From NCBI GenBank assembly GCA_016758965.1, contig JAEPRB010000087.1, positions 81,821 to 145,820 of the forward strand: a DNA stretch of 64,000 bases, written 5' to 3'. Every line of letters begins with the position of its first letter. The first letter of the stretch is position 1. This document shows, piece after piece, positions 35,111 to 47,520 of this stretch. The translations under genes and the position numbers were made by a program. The stretch comes from Circinella minor (lineage: Eukaryota > Mucoromycota > Mucoromycetes > Mucorales > Lichtheimiaceae). The notes beneath the pieces were generated by a model, which saw only the letters and a list, made by a program, of their open reading frames with translations, was not told the origin of the DNA and ran no database searches.

Positions 35111-36062
35111 ATGGAGAATCATGGATCAGTTTGGATTAAAGTTTGGTTTTTCATTAGCTCGTTATTAGTTTTATGGGTAAATTATAGAAAAAAATACGAT
35201 TAGCATTCTCGAAAAATAAAACAAAATAGAGGCATTCATTGGACTAATGGATCATGACATTATTATTCTCGGATTGTTTTATAGGATGCTGGATATTGTT
35301 TACTGAGGTAACAAATAGATGTGAAATAAATTCTATATTGACCAGAAGATATTTAAAATAAGAAACTACGTTTATTTCTATAGACCTTATAGTATGGAAG
35401 GAGGTAAATGGAATCTTTTGTGGCGTCCTTACAATTTATATGGAAAGGTATATAACATAGTAAAAAGTAAAGTCTAATAGAGTTGTTACTATATGCTAAA
35501 CTGAATATTATTTAGATTGATAAATTCTATGGCATTGAAGCTCTTAACGAACATGACGGATTCACTGCTGCTCAAGGTAATATATTATGATACAACTCTT
35601 ATTTTATATCTTAACTAACAAAATATTACATGTGAAGCATCCATGAACTTGGTAGAGACAGTATTAAACTTTTTGTATCTGTGGATGGCATCCGATTCTC
35701 AAAAATCTGGTCGTGCATCATTGGTTGGTTTTTCTGCTGCTATATTAACTGTAGCCAAGACCGTGCTTTACTGGTTGGTCGAATTTTTTTCGGGAATGCG
35801 GCACACCGGTCATAATGAACTAATTGACTACATTTTGCTTTGGGTTGTAAGTAAAATAATTCACTTAGATAGTCCAATTCTTTTTTTTTTTCATTCACAA
35901 CAATCAGTGAATAATAAGCTAATCATGTAAATTTGATAGATTCCAAATGGTGCCTGGATTGTTGTTCCAGGTTTGATTGCTTATGTACTCGGAAAAGACC
36001 TTGTCGATCGTTTAGATACTTTAGATAATCACAGCAACAGTAAAAACAAAAAGGATAATTAA
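35111..36062 (+). CDS. EXPERA / emopamil-binding-like membrane protein, six exons
   Basis: Exons 35111-35176, 35285-35307, 35384-35447, 35516-35576, 35638-35846 and 35940-36062 give 181 residues with four or five membrane spans. The core reads VWFFISSLLVLWDAGYCLLR, then GIEALNEHDGFTAAQ with acidic residues and E in NLVETVLN, the pattern of the EBP/EXPERA fold shared by sterol isomerase (EBP), TM6SF2 and TMEM97. An ER membrane role in sterol or lipid handling is the usual expectation. The enzyme activity is not established for this fungal subgroup, and the protein is shorter than true EBP isomerases. Exon 2 is only 23 bases. The stop is 41 bases from the stop of the converging gene. Confidence 0.72.
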
Positions 36063-36102
36063 TAATTATTAATGATAATACTTTTTATTTATATTTATTT
36101 AT

Positions 36103-36396
36103 TTACAACTTGATGTCCTTATATTTTGCTTCAGTTTCGGGATTAACAAACTTCCATACAAAAACTTCTGCCTTGTTCTTTTCACTTGCTGCAACACCTT
36201 CGTTAAGACTGGCTGGTTCACGATGCACCTTTTTTTCCAGAATGTTGGAGTTTTTTAATTGAGTGAGGATGCGGCTCTTGAGGTGTGATTTGGATACTAA
36301 TTCTTGTTCAAACTTTGGAATGTATGTAGCAATTGCCTTGGTGGTCATGGGTCCATTTTGAGCAAGTAAACTTTTAACGATTTTAGCACCTGACAT
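36103..36396 (-). CDS. Small winged-helix-like basic protein, intronless, unknown
   Basis: 97 residues without introns, unusual here. SGAKIVKSLLAQNGPMTTKA, then a helix ending in SKSHLKSRILTQLKNSNILEKK, then a charged stretch and VFVWKF resemble a compact winged helix. Small basic proteins of this kind are found among mitochondrial ribosomal proteins, but I do not recognise the family and make no firm call. Start and stop are clear and codon use resembles real genes in the window. It converges with the EXPERA gene, and the two 3' UTRs almost certainly overlap. Confidence 0.7.
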   Translation of the reverse strand: MSGAKIVKSLLAQNGPMTTKAIATYIPKFEQELVSKSHLKSRILTQLKNSNILEKKVHREPASLNEGVAASEKNKAEVFVWKFVNPETEAKYKDIKL

Positions 36397-37000
36397 TTTT
36401 ATTTTTCGTTGTTATTATTTAAAGTGTCGTTCTGAAAAAATAAATAGAAAATATACAAAGTTGCCTGGCGGAAGTTGATAGTTGATAACCAATGAAATTC
36501 CATTTTAAATCTTTTCTGACGATACCATGAATATAACCTGCTACCACGCTGCTGTTGCAATTTTAAAAAGAGAGGAGCAAAGGGATTCATATTTTTATTA
36601 AGGGTCAAAATATAATTCATCCTATCCCATCGAATTTTCCAACCCATATTCATTTATTAGATTCTTGAAGACGAATGTTTAAAGCATATAAATGGGCTTT
36701 TACCAATTTTAGTTATATAGTGCGCATATGCAACATGGACACATAACCACTCGTGTTGCCACTACAAAACAATCCTTATAAGCAGTAGATAGATAATCTG
36801 CATTCATTTTGATCAGTTATATGATGTATTTTACTATTCAACTGTCACAAATGTAGCAATGTCTACTACAAAAGCACTTTTAAATTCCTTTTGTATTAAT
36901 CCCAATTCCAAACCCGCCCCATCATTTCTTGGAACTTATTATTGTTTGTAGTGTTGTTTTTTACTATATTACAAAAGATATATTACAAGTTTTTTTTTTT
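36397..37000. other. Intergenic spacer
   Basis: The 5' flank of the small basic protein gene (minus) and 3' flank of the Gfo/Idh gene (minus). An 84-codon frame at 36399-36653 has no support. Nothing else is seen. Confidence 0.5.
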
Positions 37001-38296
37001 TTACAAATTAATGACACGTCCTTCATCAGAACTTTGTTTTGCTAATTCAATGACACGAATACAGTTAACACCGTGTTGGGGCTTGACAATCAAATGGTTG
37101 GGATCCTTCTTGAGAATGGATTCACCAACATTGTTATAGAACGACAAGTAATCACCATTGGCAGTTTCAACTTGACCAACGACATGTACACCACTGATAT
37201 CCGAGTTAATAGTTCCCCATCGGTCTGTCGATTCAACACCATAACCACCACTGGAAGGTACTAAACCAGCCTTGAGTTGATCTTCTTGTACATCCAAATG
37301 ATGCTTGACAAACGATCCATTCATACCACGAAGTGAGAAACGCAAGACAGGAGCTTGACGAGCAAGCATACTGGATCGCAAAATGACATTGAAATCGTTA
37401 GGATACTTTAGGATAATAGTAAAATCGTCAATGACATTGGATTCCTTGAGTTGACGCTGGTTACTAATTGTAGCAAACAAACTGGTTGGAAGACCAAATA
37501 AAGACAGAGCTTGATCGATGAGATGAGCACCAAGATCATAAAGCATACCTGATCCAGGTTGATCATCCTTTTCACGCCATCCAGCTTTGACAAAATTTCG
37601 GAATCGGTCAAAGTGAGATTCAAACTCGACAAGACGGCCTAAATGTCCATTTTCGATAATCTTTTTCACGGTTAAAAAGTCACCATCCCATCGTCGGTTT
37701 TGATACACACTGCAAATCTTGCCAGTCTTTTCAGAAATTTGGACAAGCTCGCTTGCTTCTTGTGAAGTGATAGTGAATGGTTTTTCAACGACAACTATGT
37801 TTTTTTTAGAAAAAAATAAGAGTGTTTAATATACATGCTGTATGAAATTCCACTACTTTATGATCATTTTAAGAGCTTTTTGTTCCCATTTTTTTCCCTT
37901 TTTACTAATGAAACATACCATTCTTTCCTTTCTCCATAGCCTGCTTGGCGAGAGTGTAATGTGAATCGTTGGGCGTTGTGATGACGACAAGGTCAATGTT
38001 ATCCATATCAAAAAGTTCGTCAGTGCTCTTGGCAACAGTTACCCATGGATATACTTTTTTGCTATTATCACTATGGCGTTCAACAACAGCCGTCAATTCA
38101 AGATGAGGCGATGATACAATCAAAGGGCAGTGGAAGGTACGCGATGCGAATCCTTTTTTTTTTATGGAAAATCACGAATTGTTAGTTTCTCCGTTCGTTA
38201 TTATTCACATGGATAAATATGTATAATCAAAGTCTCTGTAACTCTATAAAACTTACCAAAACCAACAACGCCAACGTTTACTTTTTGACCAGACAT
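37001..38296 (-). CDS. Gfo/Idh/MocA-family oxidoreductase, three exons
   Basis: Minus-strand exons 38296-38257, 38152-37919 and 37794-37001 give 355 residues. The NAD(P)-binding fold begins VNVGVVGFGFASRTFH (G-x-G-x-x-A) and continues with STDELFDMDNIDLVVITTPN and the family's EKP motif, VVVEKPFT. The C-terminal half has the substrate-domain pattern GMLYDLGAHLIDQAL, whose D and H are the usual catalytic or metal-contacting pair, and FRNF before it. This branch resembles bacterial YdgJ/YvaA-type enzymes and fungal relatives that act on polyols or sugar derivatives; the substrate is unknown. Codon use is regular and suggests good expression. Confidence 0.9.
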
Positions 38297-41049
38297 GATT
38301 TAATCAGATGATATATAGGATGAAAATAATCAAAAAAAAAGAGAAAGAAACCAATAAGAAAAAAAAGGGTTTTAAGGTATTAATATGCTAATTTTTGCTG
38401 GGATGACGGAAAGCAGCGGGTCCCACACTCGGAGTTTGTGGGAAATCACGATCGTTTCTAGGGTTTTACTTAAGCACATTAATGCACCTGAGTGCGTAAG
38501 CAAAGGTCTCCGATTTATACTAAATCGTGTTCGGGGAATACTTGCCAGGTATGTATAAAGAACTATTTGTTGCTTATACATATTATAGCTGGAACTTCTT
38601 TTTTTTTTTGAATAGAAGATCAAAATCTGGTTAATCGTTTATGTTACGCTACCATGAAAAGAAGATAGGTTTTTTATGAGTGTTAAATACTGATAAGATA
38701 AAATACAAAAAGATTTTGGTTTGACATTTCGCTATTATATTACAAAGGAGTCCACGTAAGATATTGTTTCTTTTTACATTGATTAGTAATTAAAACAGGG
38801 TAAACACAACTAGGTTCATATACTTTTTCATTGACCGATTGCCGCAGCATAAAGACTTACATAATTTTAAGTTCATTCCGCGGAAGTTATTTAGTTGGAT
38901 GAACCGCACTTATATATTTTGACATCACGAGATAAGAGCAATCATAATATTGGGAGACATAGTTTAAAGAACAGAATAGATAAAAATATCATTGTACTGA
39001 TCGCTTATAATTTGAAGAGATATATTAGGTAATAATGGAAACAGTTATCAAAGTGTTCTGTTAACATGAGGCTCGAGAGCGTAAAATTTTTAAAAGGAAA
39101 ACTAAATGCTTTTTCAGTACACTCGACAAAAGGGTCCAAGGCAAAAAAGCCTCAGAAATAGAACTCAATATTGTATTCCCAGATTACCCCGATGTATTAA
39201 GATAACTGCTATCCCAGCAAAATGGGATATATTTTAAATGTACTCCAAACTTGAAAATAAAGTACAATTTTCATATTGAATAGCGCTCTTTTAATCAATA
39301 TTACATGATAAACGTAACGGCCTTGCAACTAACAGGGATTATGTTTATTAGGTTGTCTTTACAAAAACAAAATTCAGACATCGCCACATACGTGCCTGAG
39401 ATTGGATAAAAAAAAATTACGGACCGTTTGCTGAAATATGAGTTGATGTTTGATATTTGCAGGTGTATACATATGAAGATAGATGTAGATGAACATTTGT
39501 GATTGTACGATTGGATATACTAATGAGTATTAAATACAAGTTCTTAATCCTGTTGTCACGATATATACTTTCTTTCGGATGGGATTTCTTGATATAAGTC
39601 ATTTGAGTATACCTTCACCATAGATATTATACAATCTATCCATTATACTCTTAACAATAGTCTGTTATAACAGCTAAAAAAGTTAGCAATATCTTTTTTT
39701 TATGATCCTCCAGTTGATCAAATTGTCCCAACATGGATAGAGAACAATACCATGGTAACTGAGTTCATCTCTACAGAAATCAAATTTGAGTAGTGAGACC
39801 GATACACATACCCGACAATTTTAAAAGTTTAAACATGTACACTAAAATAATACATTCAATGGTATCATAACAAGCCATGAAAATCTAATGCGGTTATAAA
39901 TATAAAAAATAAAAATAAAAAAATGCAAACAAGGGCAGATACAGGTTAATGAGGGCTATAAATATTTTAACCCGTCTATAAGTTTGATCTGCTTTCCAAG
40001 CACTTGAAAAGAGTTAACTTATTATTATTATTATTATATACGAGTAGTTTGCTTTCAAAAATATTACCAAGAGGCCCAACGATTTCATGAGGTTGTTTTG
40101 ATGTCTACATAATCGGTGAGCGCTGTTCTTACCTTCACTAACACTAAAATTTTATTGTCATGTTTTCTGAATGTTTTTTTTTATCTGTAATTTATATAAT
40201 GTTTGTGGCAACAGAAAAAAAAAGTAAATTGTGTATCATTTAGTAGCGATTGGAAATAAAACGACGAATACTAAAATATTGTATATTCAATAGATCGCCA
40301 ATTCAATATGAAATATTTTAATTCAAGTGCTTTACTTCATTATATAGTTTCAATCCAACTAATTGTTGGTGTTATGGTTAGTGTCTGGCGCGCCCACTGG
40401 CAACATATTTTTTCTTCTGTTCCTTTTCTACCTGCTAACATAATCGATTCTACTCACAAATTACTCATTAACTTTCGACTAGAGGAAACTCTATCTTTTC
40501 ATAAACCCCCATAATTTTCAGTTTATCATAGTATCATAAAAAAAAACAAATAATAAGAATAATAATTACATAGAACATCTTGTAAATTAGATTATACCCC
40601 TACGTATCTTCCCCTCTTTCCCCTTTTTTCTTCATTTATTACGCTGTAGAATCCATTGCTTGTATTTTGTCTTGTTCCGCCTATCCACCCATTGTTATAT
40701 CATCATTTCAATGGCCGTCAATAAAATCACTTCACTTTTGTGATTCTTAAAAAAAAAAAATTATATAGTTTCAAGAAACGAACCACAGATGATATTCTAT
40801 AATCGACATGGACTGTTTTTACTGTATATAAACTACCGGTGAGTGTTTTTTATTGTTCTTTTTCATATAGTAATAATATAATTATCAAACAAAATAAAAA
40901 TTGTTTATCACATTATACGAAATGATGATAGTTACACAAATCGATTTAATTTATTTATTTTTTGGGTGTGTAAAAAGGTGGGGTAAAAAAAAAAAGAGAG
41001 GGAAATTCGTATCTTCACCAAACGCATAAACAGAGTATAAAAGAGAAAT
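38297..41049. other. Intergenic region
   Basis: The first 250 bases form the promoter of the Gfo/Idh gene. It includes a CCCACA...TGTGGG inverted repeat (38422-38442) inside a locally GC-richer block. The remainder, to the Rae1 3' end, is AT-rich with no recognised gene; the 68-codon frame at 40308-40514 has no identifiable domain. A (TTA)n run occurs near 40020. Confidence 0.5.
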
Positions 41050-42883
41050 TTATCGTTTCTTGGTTCCACGAGGCTTGACATCTTCATCGCGTACGGCATG
41101 TAGATAGATTTTATTAGGGTTATTGGTTGGTGTGGATTGTGTTGCAAATTTATATCCCTAATAATTACACCGGGTGAGTTATTTTAATAAAAAAGAATAA
41201 AATATTTTATCTATATATCATGTAAACCACAAAAAAACTTTACCTTTGACCAATCATAACTGACTGCATATGCGAAAATGGTGCCGTTACGATTGAATGT
41301 GGTACAAGGAATTGTTCCCTGTACATTTGAGAATGGCTTCAAACGTTGCTTAGAATCCTTATCCCAAAATGATACTGTACCATCCGATCTAAATTATAAA
41401 TTATATATTGTGAATATATATAGTATCCATTCCCTCTGATTGAATAATTTTATAAATAGAAAAAAAAAACAGTGCTTACCCTGCTGTAGAAAAGGTTCCA
41501 TAAATGGGATGGAAAGAAATATCATTAACAGAAAATACATTCTTTTGTTCATCTCGATGACATTTGAAAGAGAAATTTTTACTATATAAATGACATGTAC
41601 GCATCAGTCTGGGTCCTTCTTATTGTCACATTTAGATCCGCCATATTATTCTAATAAACTTACGATTGTTCCTTATCATCCACATATTGAATACCAACTC
41701 GACCTTCGATTGAACCAATAGCATAACCCTTATTGTCTGGGAAACATGACACGACTCGAGTTTGCCATTTTAATGGTGACATTGTTTGCTAAGAGAAAAA
41801 AACACGATAGACCAGCCGTAATTTATAATCAGTTTAAATTTTATCATCACAATTATTATTCCGTTATATACTATCCAAATATTATAATTAATATTATTTA
41901 CCTTGAAAATGACAGTAGGATTGGACAAATCAAAGATACACACATGCTTTTCAGCAGTACCAACAACCATTAGAAGGCCGGATGAATCCATTGTGTAACA
42001 TCTTTCTGGTAATTGAACTGTTGCGATAGGATTTGGAGTTCGCATATCCCAATATTTGATTGTCTTGTCATAACTTCCTGTAGCAATTACTTGTTGTCCA
42101 ATATCCAGAAATTGTACACATTTGATAGGTTCTGTATGTTGAGCAATTTGTGTACTTTGTCCAGTTGCAACATCATACATACGTGCTGCTTTATCTGCAC
42201 CAACGGAACAAATTTTTGAGCCATCCTATATTCAACATCATATTATTCATTAAGACCATTCCCAGAAGAAAAACCAAAACCTTCGTTAATTTTTCTCAAT
42301 AATATATATATATATATATATATATTTGTAAAAACCCTTATTGAAAAAAAAACAATTACCTTGCTCCATTTTACGTCTAATACAGGTCCTTCGTGCGAAT
42401 AAGCTGCTTTTGGTAATGTATTTCCAGAAGGTTGTACTTCGTATATTCGTACCTATAAAACATTTGAATGTTTGAGTGCTTGAATTTATATACATAAAGA
42501 TCCCCCTTAATCAGGGCTTCTTTTTTTTATTTATTTTTTTTACCTGATTATCCCATGATGCTACTGACAAGAAATCAGTTTGACTTGAAAATGCCATTGA
42601 AGAAATACCATCGCTTGGTGGTTGTGCCACCTAAAAAAAGACAAAAAGTAAAATTGAAGGTAAGGTTTTTTTTTATTTTTGACATTAATTAGTGTTGCTA
42701 GGAAAAGTGCTGTGCAAATTAAATAAATAAAAAATACAAAAGCGGTTTATTTTATTTTTCTTTGCTCGATTTATTGAATTCTTATTCAACTGTCGATTTC
42801 GTTTCTTCTTTTTTAATTCGTATAAGCATGGTTGATATAATTGGTTGATTACTCACCTCGAAATCTTTTGGATCCATCGGCAT
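41050..42883 (-). CDS. rae1: Rae1/Gle2-type WD40 mRNA export factor, eight exons
   Basis: Minus-strand exons 42883-42857, 42630-42544, 42452-42360, 42225-41902, 41788-41664, 41581-41480, 41388-41244 and 41157-41050 give 336 residues. It opens with [15 protein letters not shown], the Rae1/Gle2 signature, and continues with WD blades: [56 protein letters not shown], and the diagnostic QYVDDKEQ...FSFKCHRDE segment that binds the Nup98 GLEBS motif. The end is [16 protein letters not shown]. Rae1 works at the nuclear pore in mRNA export and in mitotic checkpoint complexes. The N-terminus is shorter than the yeast and human proteins because the FG-like leader is missing; the nine-codon first exon provides the only plausible start. 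Confidence 0.95.
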
Positions 42884-43204
42884 GTTTAATTATTATTGTT
42901 ATTTTTTTTAAAGAATATAAAAAAAAAAAAGATAGAAAGCGCGTAGTTATTGAGTCGCGGGACGCAGCAATTTTTTTAAGGTTCCGTCGTCGACTGCTCC
43001 AAATGTTTTTGCTGCGACATTTTTGAGTAGCAACATTAAATAATATTTATTTTTGTATTACAGCAGCAATTTTCATTATTACAATTTTTTTAAAGTGTAC
43101 ATACATTATAAATAATATGTTTTCAATACAAATTAATTAGAACAAGTGGCATACATGACAATGGTTATGATAATGATTTTTATATATAATATTTTTTTTT
43201 GGTA
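42884..43204. other. Short spacer between rae1 start and subtilase stop
   Basis: The promoter of rae1 and 3' flank of the subtilase, both on the minus strand, about 320 bases, AT-rich. Nothing further is seen. Confidence 0.5.
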
Positions 43205-46200
43205 TTATTGAACACTGAATTCGGGTGATTCCCAAACATGCCAGTCTTTTTTAATGTTATGATCACCGAAAATGCGCAAAGCAGATAGTCGTATACGATA
43301 TCTACCTCTAGATACAGATCTATAACTCGCTTGACGTCGTGGAGATGACGAAGCATGAATACCACCTCGCCACTCATAAACATACTTGTGATTCTCTTTT
43401 GTGTGATCATTACGTGGAAGCCAAACGCCATGAATACCAGGTAGTGAACCAACTGATACATTACTAGCAGCATCTAACAACTCTGCTTTGAAAATTCTTG
43501 TAGGATTGGCGATTCGTACATACAAAAATAGACTGTCACGTCTTTTAAAGTTGTATATCCTGCTTTGCATTGTGGTACTACCATAATAGTCACCGATAAA
43601 AGGAAATTCATTCTAAACAATAGAGGAATATATATGTATTTTATAAAGTCAACATTTTTTTTTCTTGTTGCTGCATAATTAAGTAATTTAAATGTTTGTG
43701 TATTACCGAAACATCAAAAATTGGGAGGTCGTATTGGTTCCCAAGAGATCCAAAATATGGTACCCGAGAAGATGACGCTGAATTGTTGGATGATAATTCA
43801 ATATATCCACCATATAGCATGTGCTCTGTTATATTTTCTTGTGGTGGATCAAAATAAACATTAACTGAGATTTTTTTATTTCCTTCAATTATAAACTTGG
43901 TTTGATCAAATGTTACAGATGCATGGGTATTTTTATAGTTTGGTGCCGTCACAGGAACAGCGCTTGGGTGTAAATTGAAGCCTAAAAACCATATAGTGTG
44001 TTATTACGTTCTGCTATCTAAATAATAATAATACATAATACCTACCTTCAATAGATGTAGCAGGAAGATGTGAAAGTTGAAATGTATCAGTATTGGGAGA
44101 TAAGTTTCGAATAGTTAAAGTTATATTGCGTTGGAAATGAGCAGTATCATTTAATGCTATTTTGTATGGTTCAATTTGAACTGTGGTATGAATGGCATCA
44201 TAGATCTAATTAAAAAAAAACATTACTTATTTATGAGATGCTGCATAAATGACAAACTGTGCTCACACTTTTATTACCTGAACCAAACCGGCCCCTTGTT
44301 TTATTGGAGATTGTAAAATATTTGGAAAATCTATGGAGGCGGAAGTTGGTGCAGCTGTATTCAATAATGCCGAAACAATGGTCGACCTATCTCTATGACC
44401 TTTTGCTTGCATGTATAGTGCAATAGTTCCTGCAAGATATGGCTAACAAAAGATAGTTCCATGCCATTTAATATTATTATTATTAATATTTTCGGCTTTG
44501 TATATTTATACTTACCGCGGCCATACTTGTTCCACTCATTAGCATATACCCACCTGCATCATATTCTCAATGTAAATATTTGATAATTATTTTGTCTAGC
44601 GCATGTTTTGCATGATGCAAAAAAAAGCTTATTTTTTTTACTTACCTAATGCTTGTGGGTATGTGGAGTACACTGATCCTCCTATTCCTGCAATATCTGG
44701 TTTAAGATGGAGCTAATTACACGAGAGGATATACGATACCACCGAATAATAATGATTGAGTAAGTGTCATATTAATTACATTTAAAACGAAACATTTTTC
44801 GTTTCTTGCTTACGTACCTCTGGGTCCGGCCCCCAAGTAGAGAATCTTTTTTAGTAAAAAAAAATTCCTTGTTTCAGAAGTCAATCTTAATTTACTTGCT
44901 TTTTTTTTACCCCATATATTGGTTTACCATGCTTTTTCAAAAAAAAAAAAAAAAAAAAAAAAAAGGAAATATTATCATTCACTTACATGGAAGGTAACCC
45001 ACCTGTATCGATTTTCACAAGTTGCTCGGAGAATTTAATTGTCATGCTATTATTATTCTTTGCTTCTGTTGTTGTGGTTGTGGTTAGCAAGTGAAATATC
45101 TGAGTACCATTATCCCCACTAATTGAGGCGACAGGAATATTCACACGGGTATATCTTCTTAAATCAATTTCAACAGCATCATCCCCAGGATCACTATATA
45201 CTAATAATCCTATACCACCTGCATTTTGAACATGTATTGCCTTTTGACCAAATTCACATTGTCCTCGACGTAATAATACAATATGTCCAGTTAAATCATT
45301 CAATATTGGAGCACAACCAAGGCTTGCTTCATTTGATGTCTGGTTACTAATGATGGTCATGATCGGAAATATGGTGTGGTTTGTCGTAAATTTATCTTTG
45401 GCGTCCGACATGGTATACTCTAAAATACAATATATTATAGTTTTTATGGATTAGTTACTTTTTTACTAGCTCGCTCCGGTCCTTCCCCTCTCCCTTTCAT
45501 TTACAATCAATATTTAATGCCCTATTGTCATAAACAAATAGCATATCTTTTTATTGGTTTTTTTTACCATAGATATTCGCAGTATTATTGTCTGTTGTTG
45601 ACGATATAGTGAATGTGTTTCCAATTTTTTTACCATTATCCATGGATGCTACAGCTAAAACATGATCCCCGACTGCAGGTGACGGTGTTCGCTCGATACC
45701 TTGTGAAAATATAACCAAGTTAAGTTTAATTCGCATAAACTCAAAACCTAAGCGGCTAAACATTTTTTTTTTTTTTTTACAAAAATGTGGTGATATTTTT
45801 TTTTTATTTTACCATCACGCCCTTCATTTCCTTGTGCGACAGAAACAAAAACCCCCTGATCTGCGATATTAGATAGTGCGACAGCTAGTGGATCCTTTGT
45901 GAAGATTATTAAGTTTGATATTTTAGAAAAAATATGAATAAAAAAAACGTTTTAACACGTTGTTTATGGTTACCTCTTCCCATGCGCCAATTCCTCCACC
46001 AAGTGATAGATTAATAATATCCATGCCTGCTTTCACTGCCATTTCACTAATATAATATTATTGTTTCATTAGATGAAATCTTTAACTTCATAAAGAGAGA
46101 TTCAAAGAAAACAAAACTAAATAAAATTACGCTGCCATTAAAATGATATCATCATCGGTCCCCCCATTACGTCCAAAAATCCTATAATATTTACAAATTA

Positions 46201-47520
46201 AAGCTTACTAAACGAAAATCACATGTGGGACAACGTTTATACTTATTTTAAAAAAAAATAAACATACCGCCAAGCGCCGAAAGTAACATTGGGTGCTACA
46301 CCTTCGAATCCCTGTAACCCAAACAGAAGTTACTTTCGTATAAAAAGATAAATTTGATACAATAGATATTAATGAAGATAATGTAGTTCATAATACCTTG
46401 ATAGTATCATGTGCCCCGATGATACCGCTTACATGGGTACCATGGCCATCAAATTGGTCCCTACATATTTATAAATAAAAAGATAAGCGACAGTGTATCT
46501 TAATCATTGATAGAGAACAAAAACTTACATTGGATCGTTATCTGGGGTGACCTTATCAGTAGTTTCTTTTTTATCATGATTTAATAAAAAAAATTGTTAA
46601 AGACAAACGCATTATATTTTCATGATGCACTTTTTTGTTTTTAAAAAATACAATGAGATAATTTACCACCATAGCTATCCCCAACAAGATCGTAGCCGTA
46701 TGCAACGCGACATCCATCCTGTTTTTTGTAATTGAATGTGTATATGATATAGAACAAAAAACTTATTCGTAAATGATATCGTCACAAGTAATAATTAATA
46801 TATAACTTGGAAAAATATGGTAATATTCCTTACTCCAAAGCATCCACCAAGGGCAGGATGGGTATAATCTATGCCAGTATCTAATATCCCGACCTTGATT
46901 CCTTTACCTGTTAAGCCATTCTCTACTCGAACTCGATCAACTGTTGTCATGGAATGTGCTACATGTAAATTGGGCAATCCTGTATCTACAACACTACTAG
47001 TGAAACGCTCAGGTGAGCGTTCAACATTAGGTCGGGCGTACCTTTTCCCAGGCCAATAACGATTCACGTAAGGGCATGAACTTAATGTCTGTGCTAAAAA
47101 TACGGAAGGATGGATCCCTGAAGTAGTCCCATTTTCTTGATCTGCTGTACTTGCTGCGCGGAAATTGTTGTCAAGACCGCCATTACTCTGGTTGCTACTA
47201 GGCATCAAGGGCGCGTTTAATTGGATCGACATACCATTCAACACATCATGAAACCGGTATCGGACAGTTACATTTAAACCATTACCATGTTGTTCCAAAT
47301 AGTTAAGAAAAGCGTCCTGTTCATCTATAGAACGCTGGTCTCCGGGTGGAGATCGGAATTGAACTGTGAAGCGTTGTTGTTGCTGTTGTTGCTGTTGCTT
47401 TTGCCGTTGTTTTGGTGGAGGATGATCATCATCAGCGTTATATTGTTTAGCTAATATTAGTGGTAACACGAAAAAATACCAGACTATTATCGTCAACCAA
47501 TAAAATTTCTCACTCCGCAT
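43205..47520 (-). CDS. Secreted subtilisin-like serine protease with PA domain, 17 exons
   Basis: Minus-strand exons 47520-46834, 46718-46667, 46565-46529, 46460-46397, 46311-46268, 46181-46131, 46046-45974, 45894-45813, 45699-45568, 45419-44987, 44845-44818, 44712-44646, 44553-44516, 44442-44278, 44205-44046, 43981-43707 and 43612-43205 join in frame to about 931 residues. It has a signal peptide (residues 1-24), a poly-Gln stretch, an inhibitor-like propeptide and then the S8 catalytic domain: Asp214 in GILDTGIDYTHP, His265 in DGHGTHVSG, oxyanion Asn359 in VAQGNEG and Ser593 in MSGTSMAAP. A PA domain (about residues 410-550) is inserted before the Ser, as in Vpr/pyrolysin-type minor extracellular proteases. 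The last 300 residues are Fn3-like beta domains. Probably an extracellular or wall protease. Confidence 0.92.

Noticed and set aside
36399..36653. 84-codon minus-strand frame
   Set aside because: Atypical composition and no homology; it lies in the promoter of the 36103-36396 gene.
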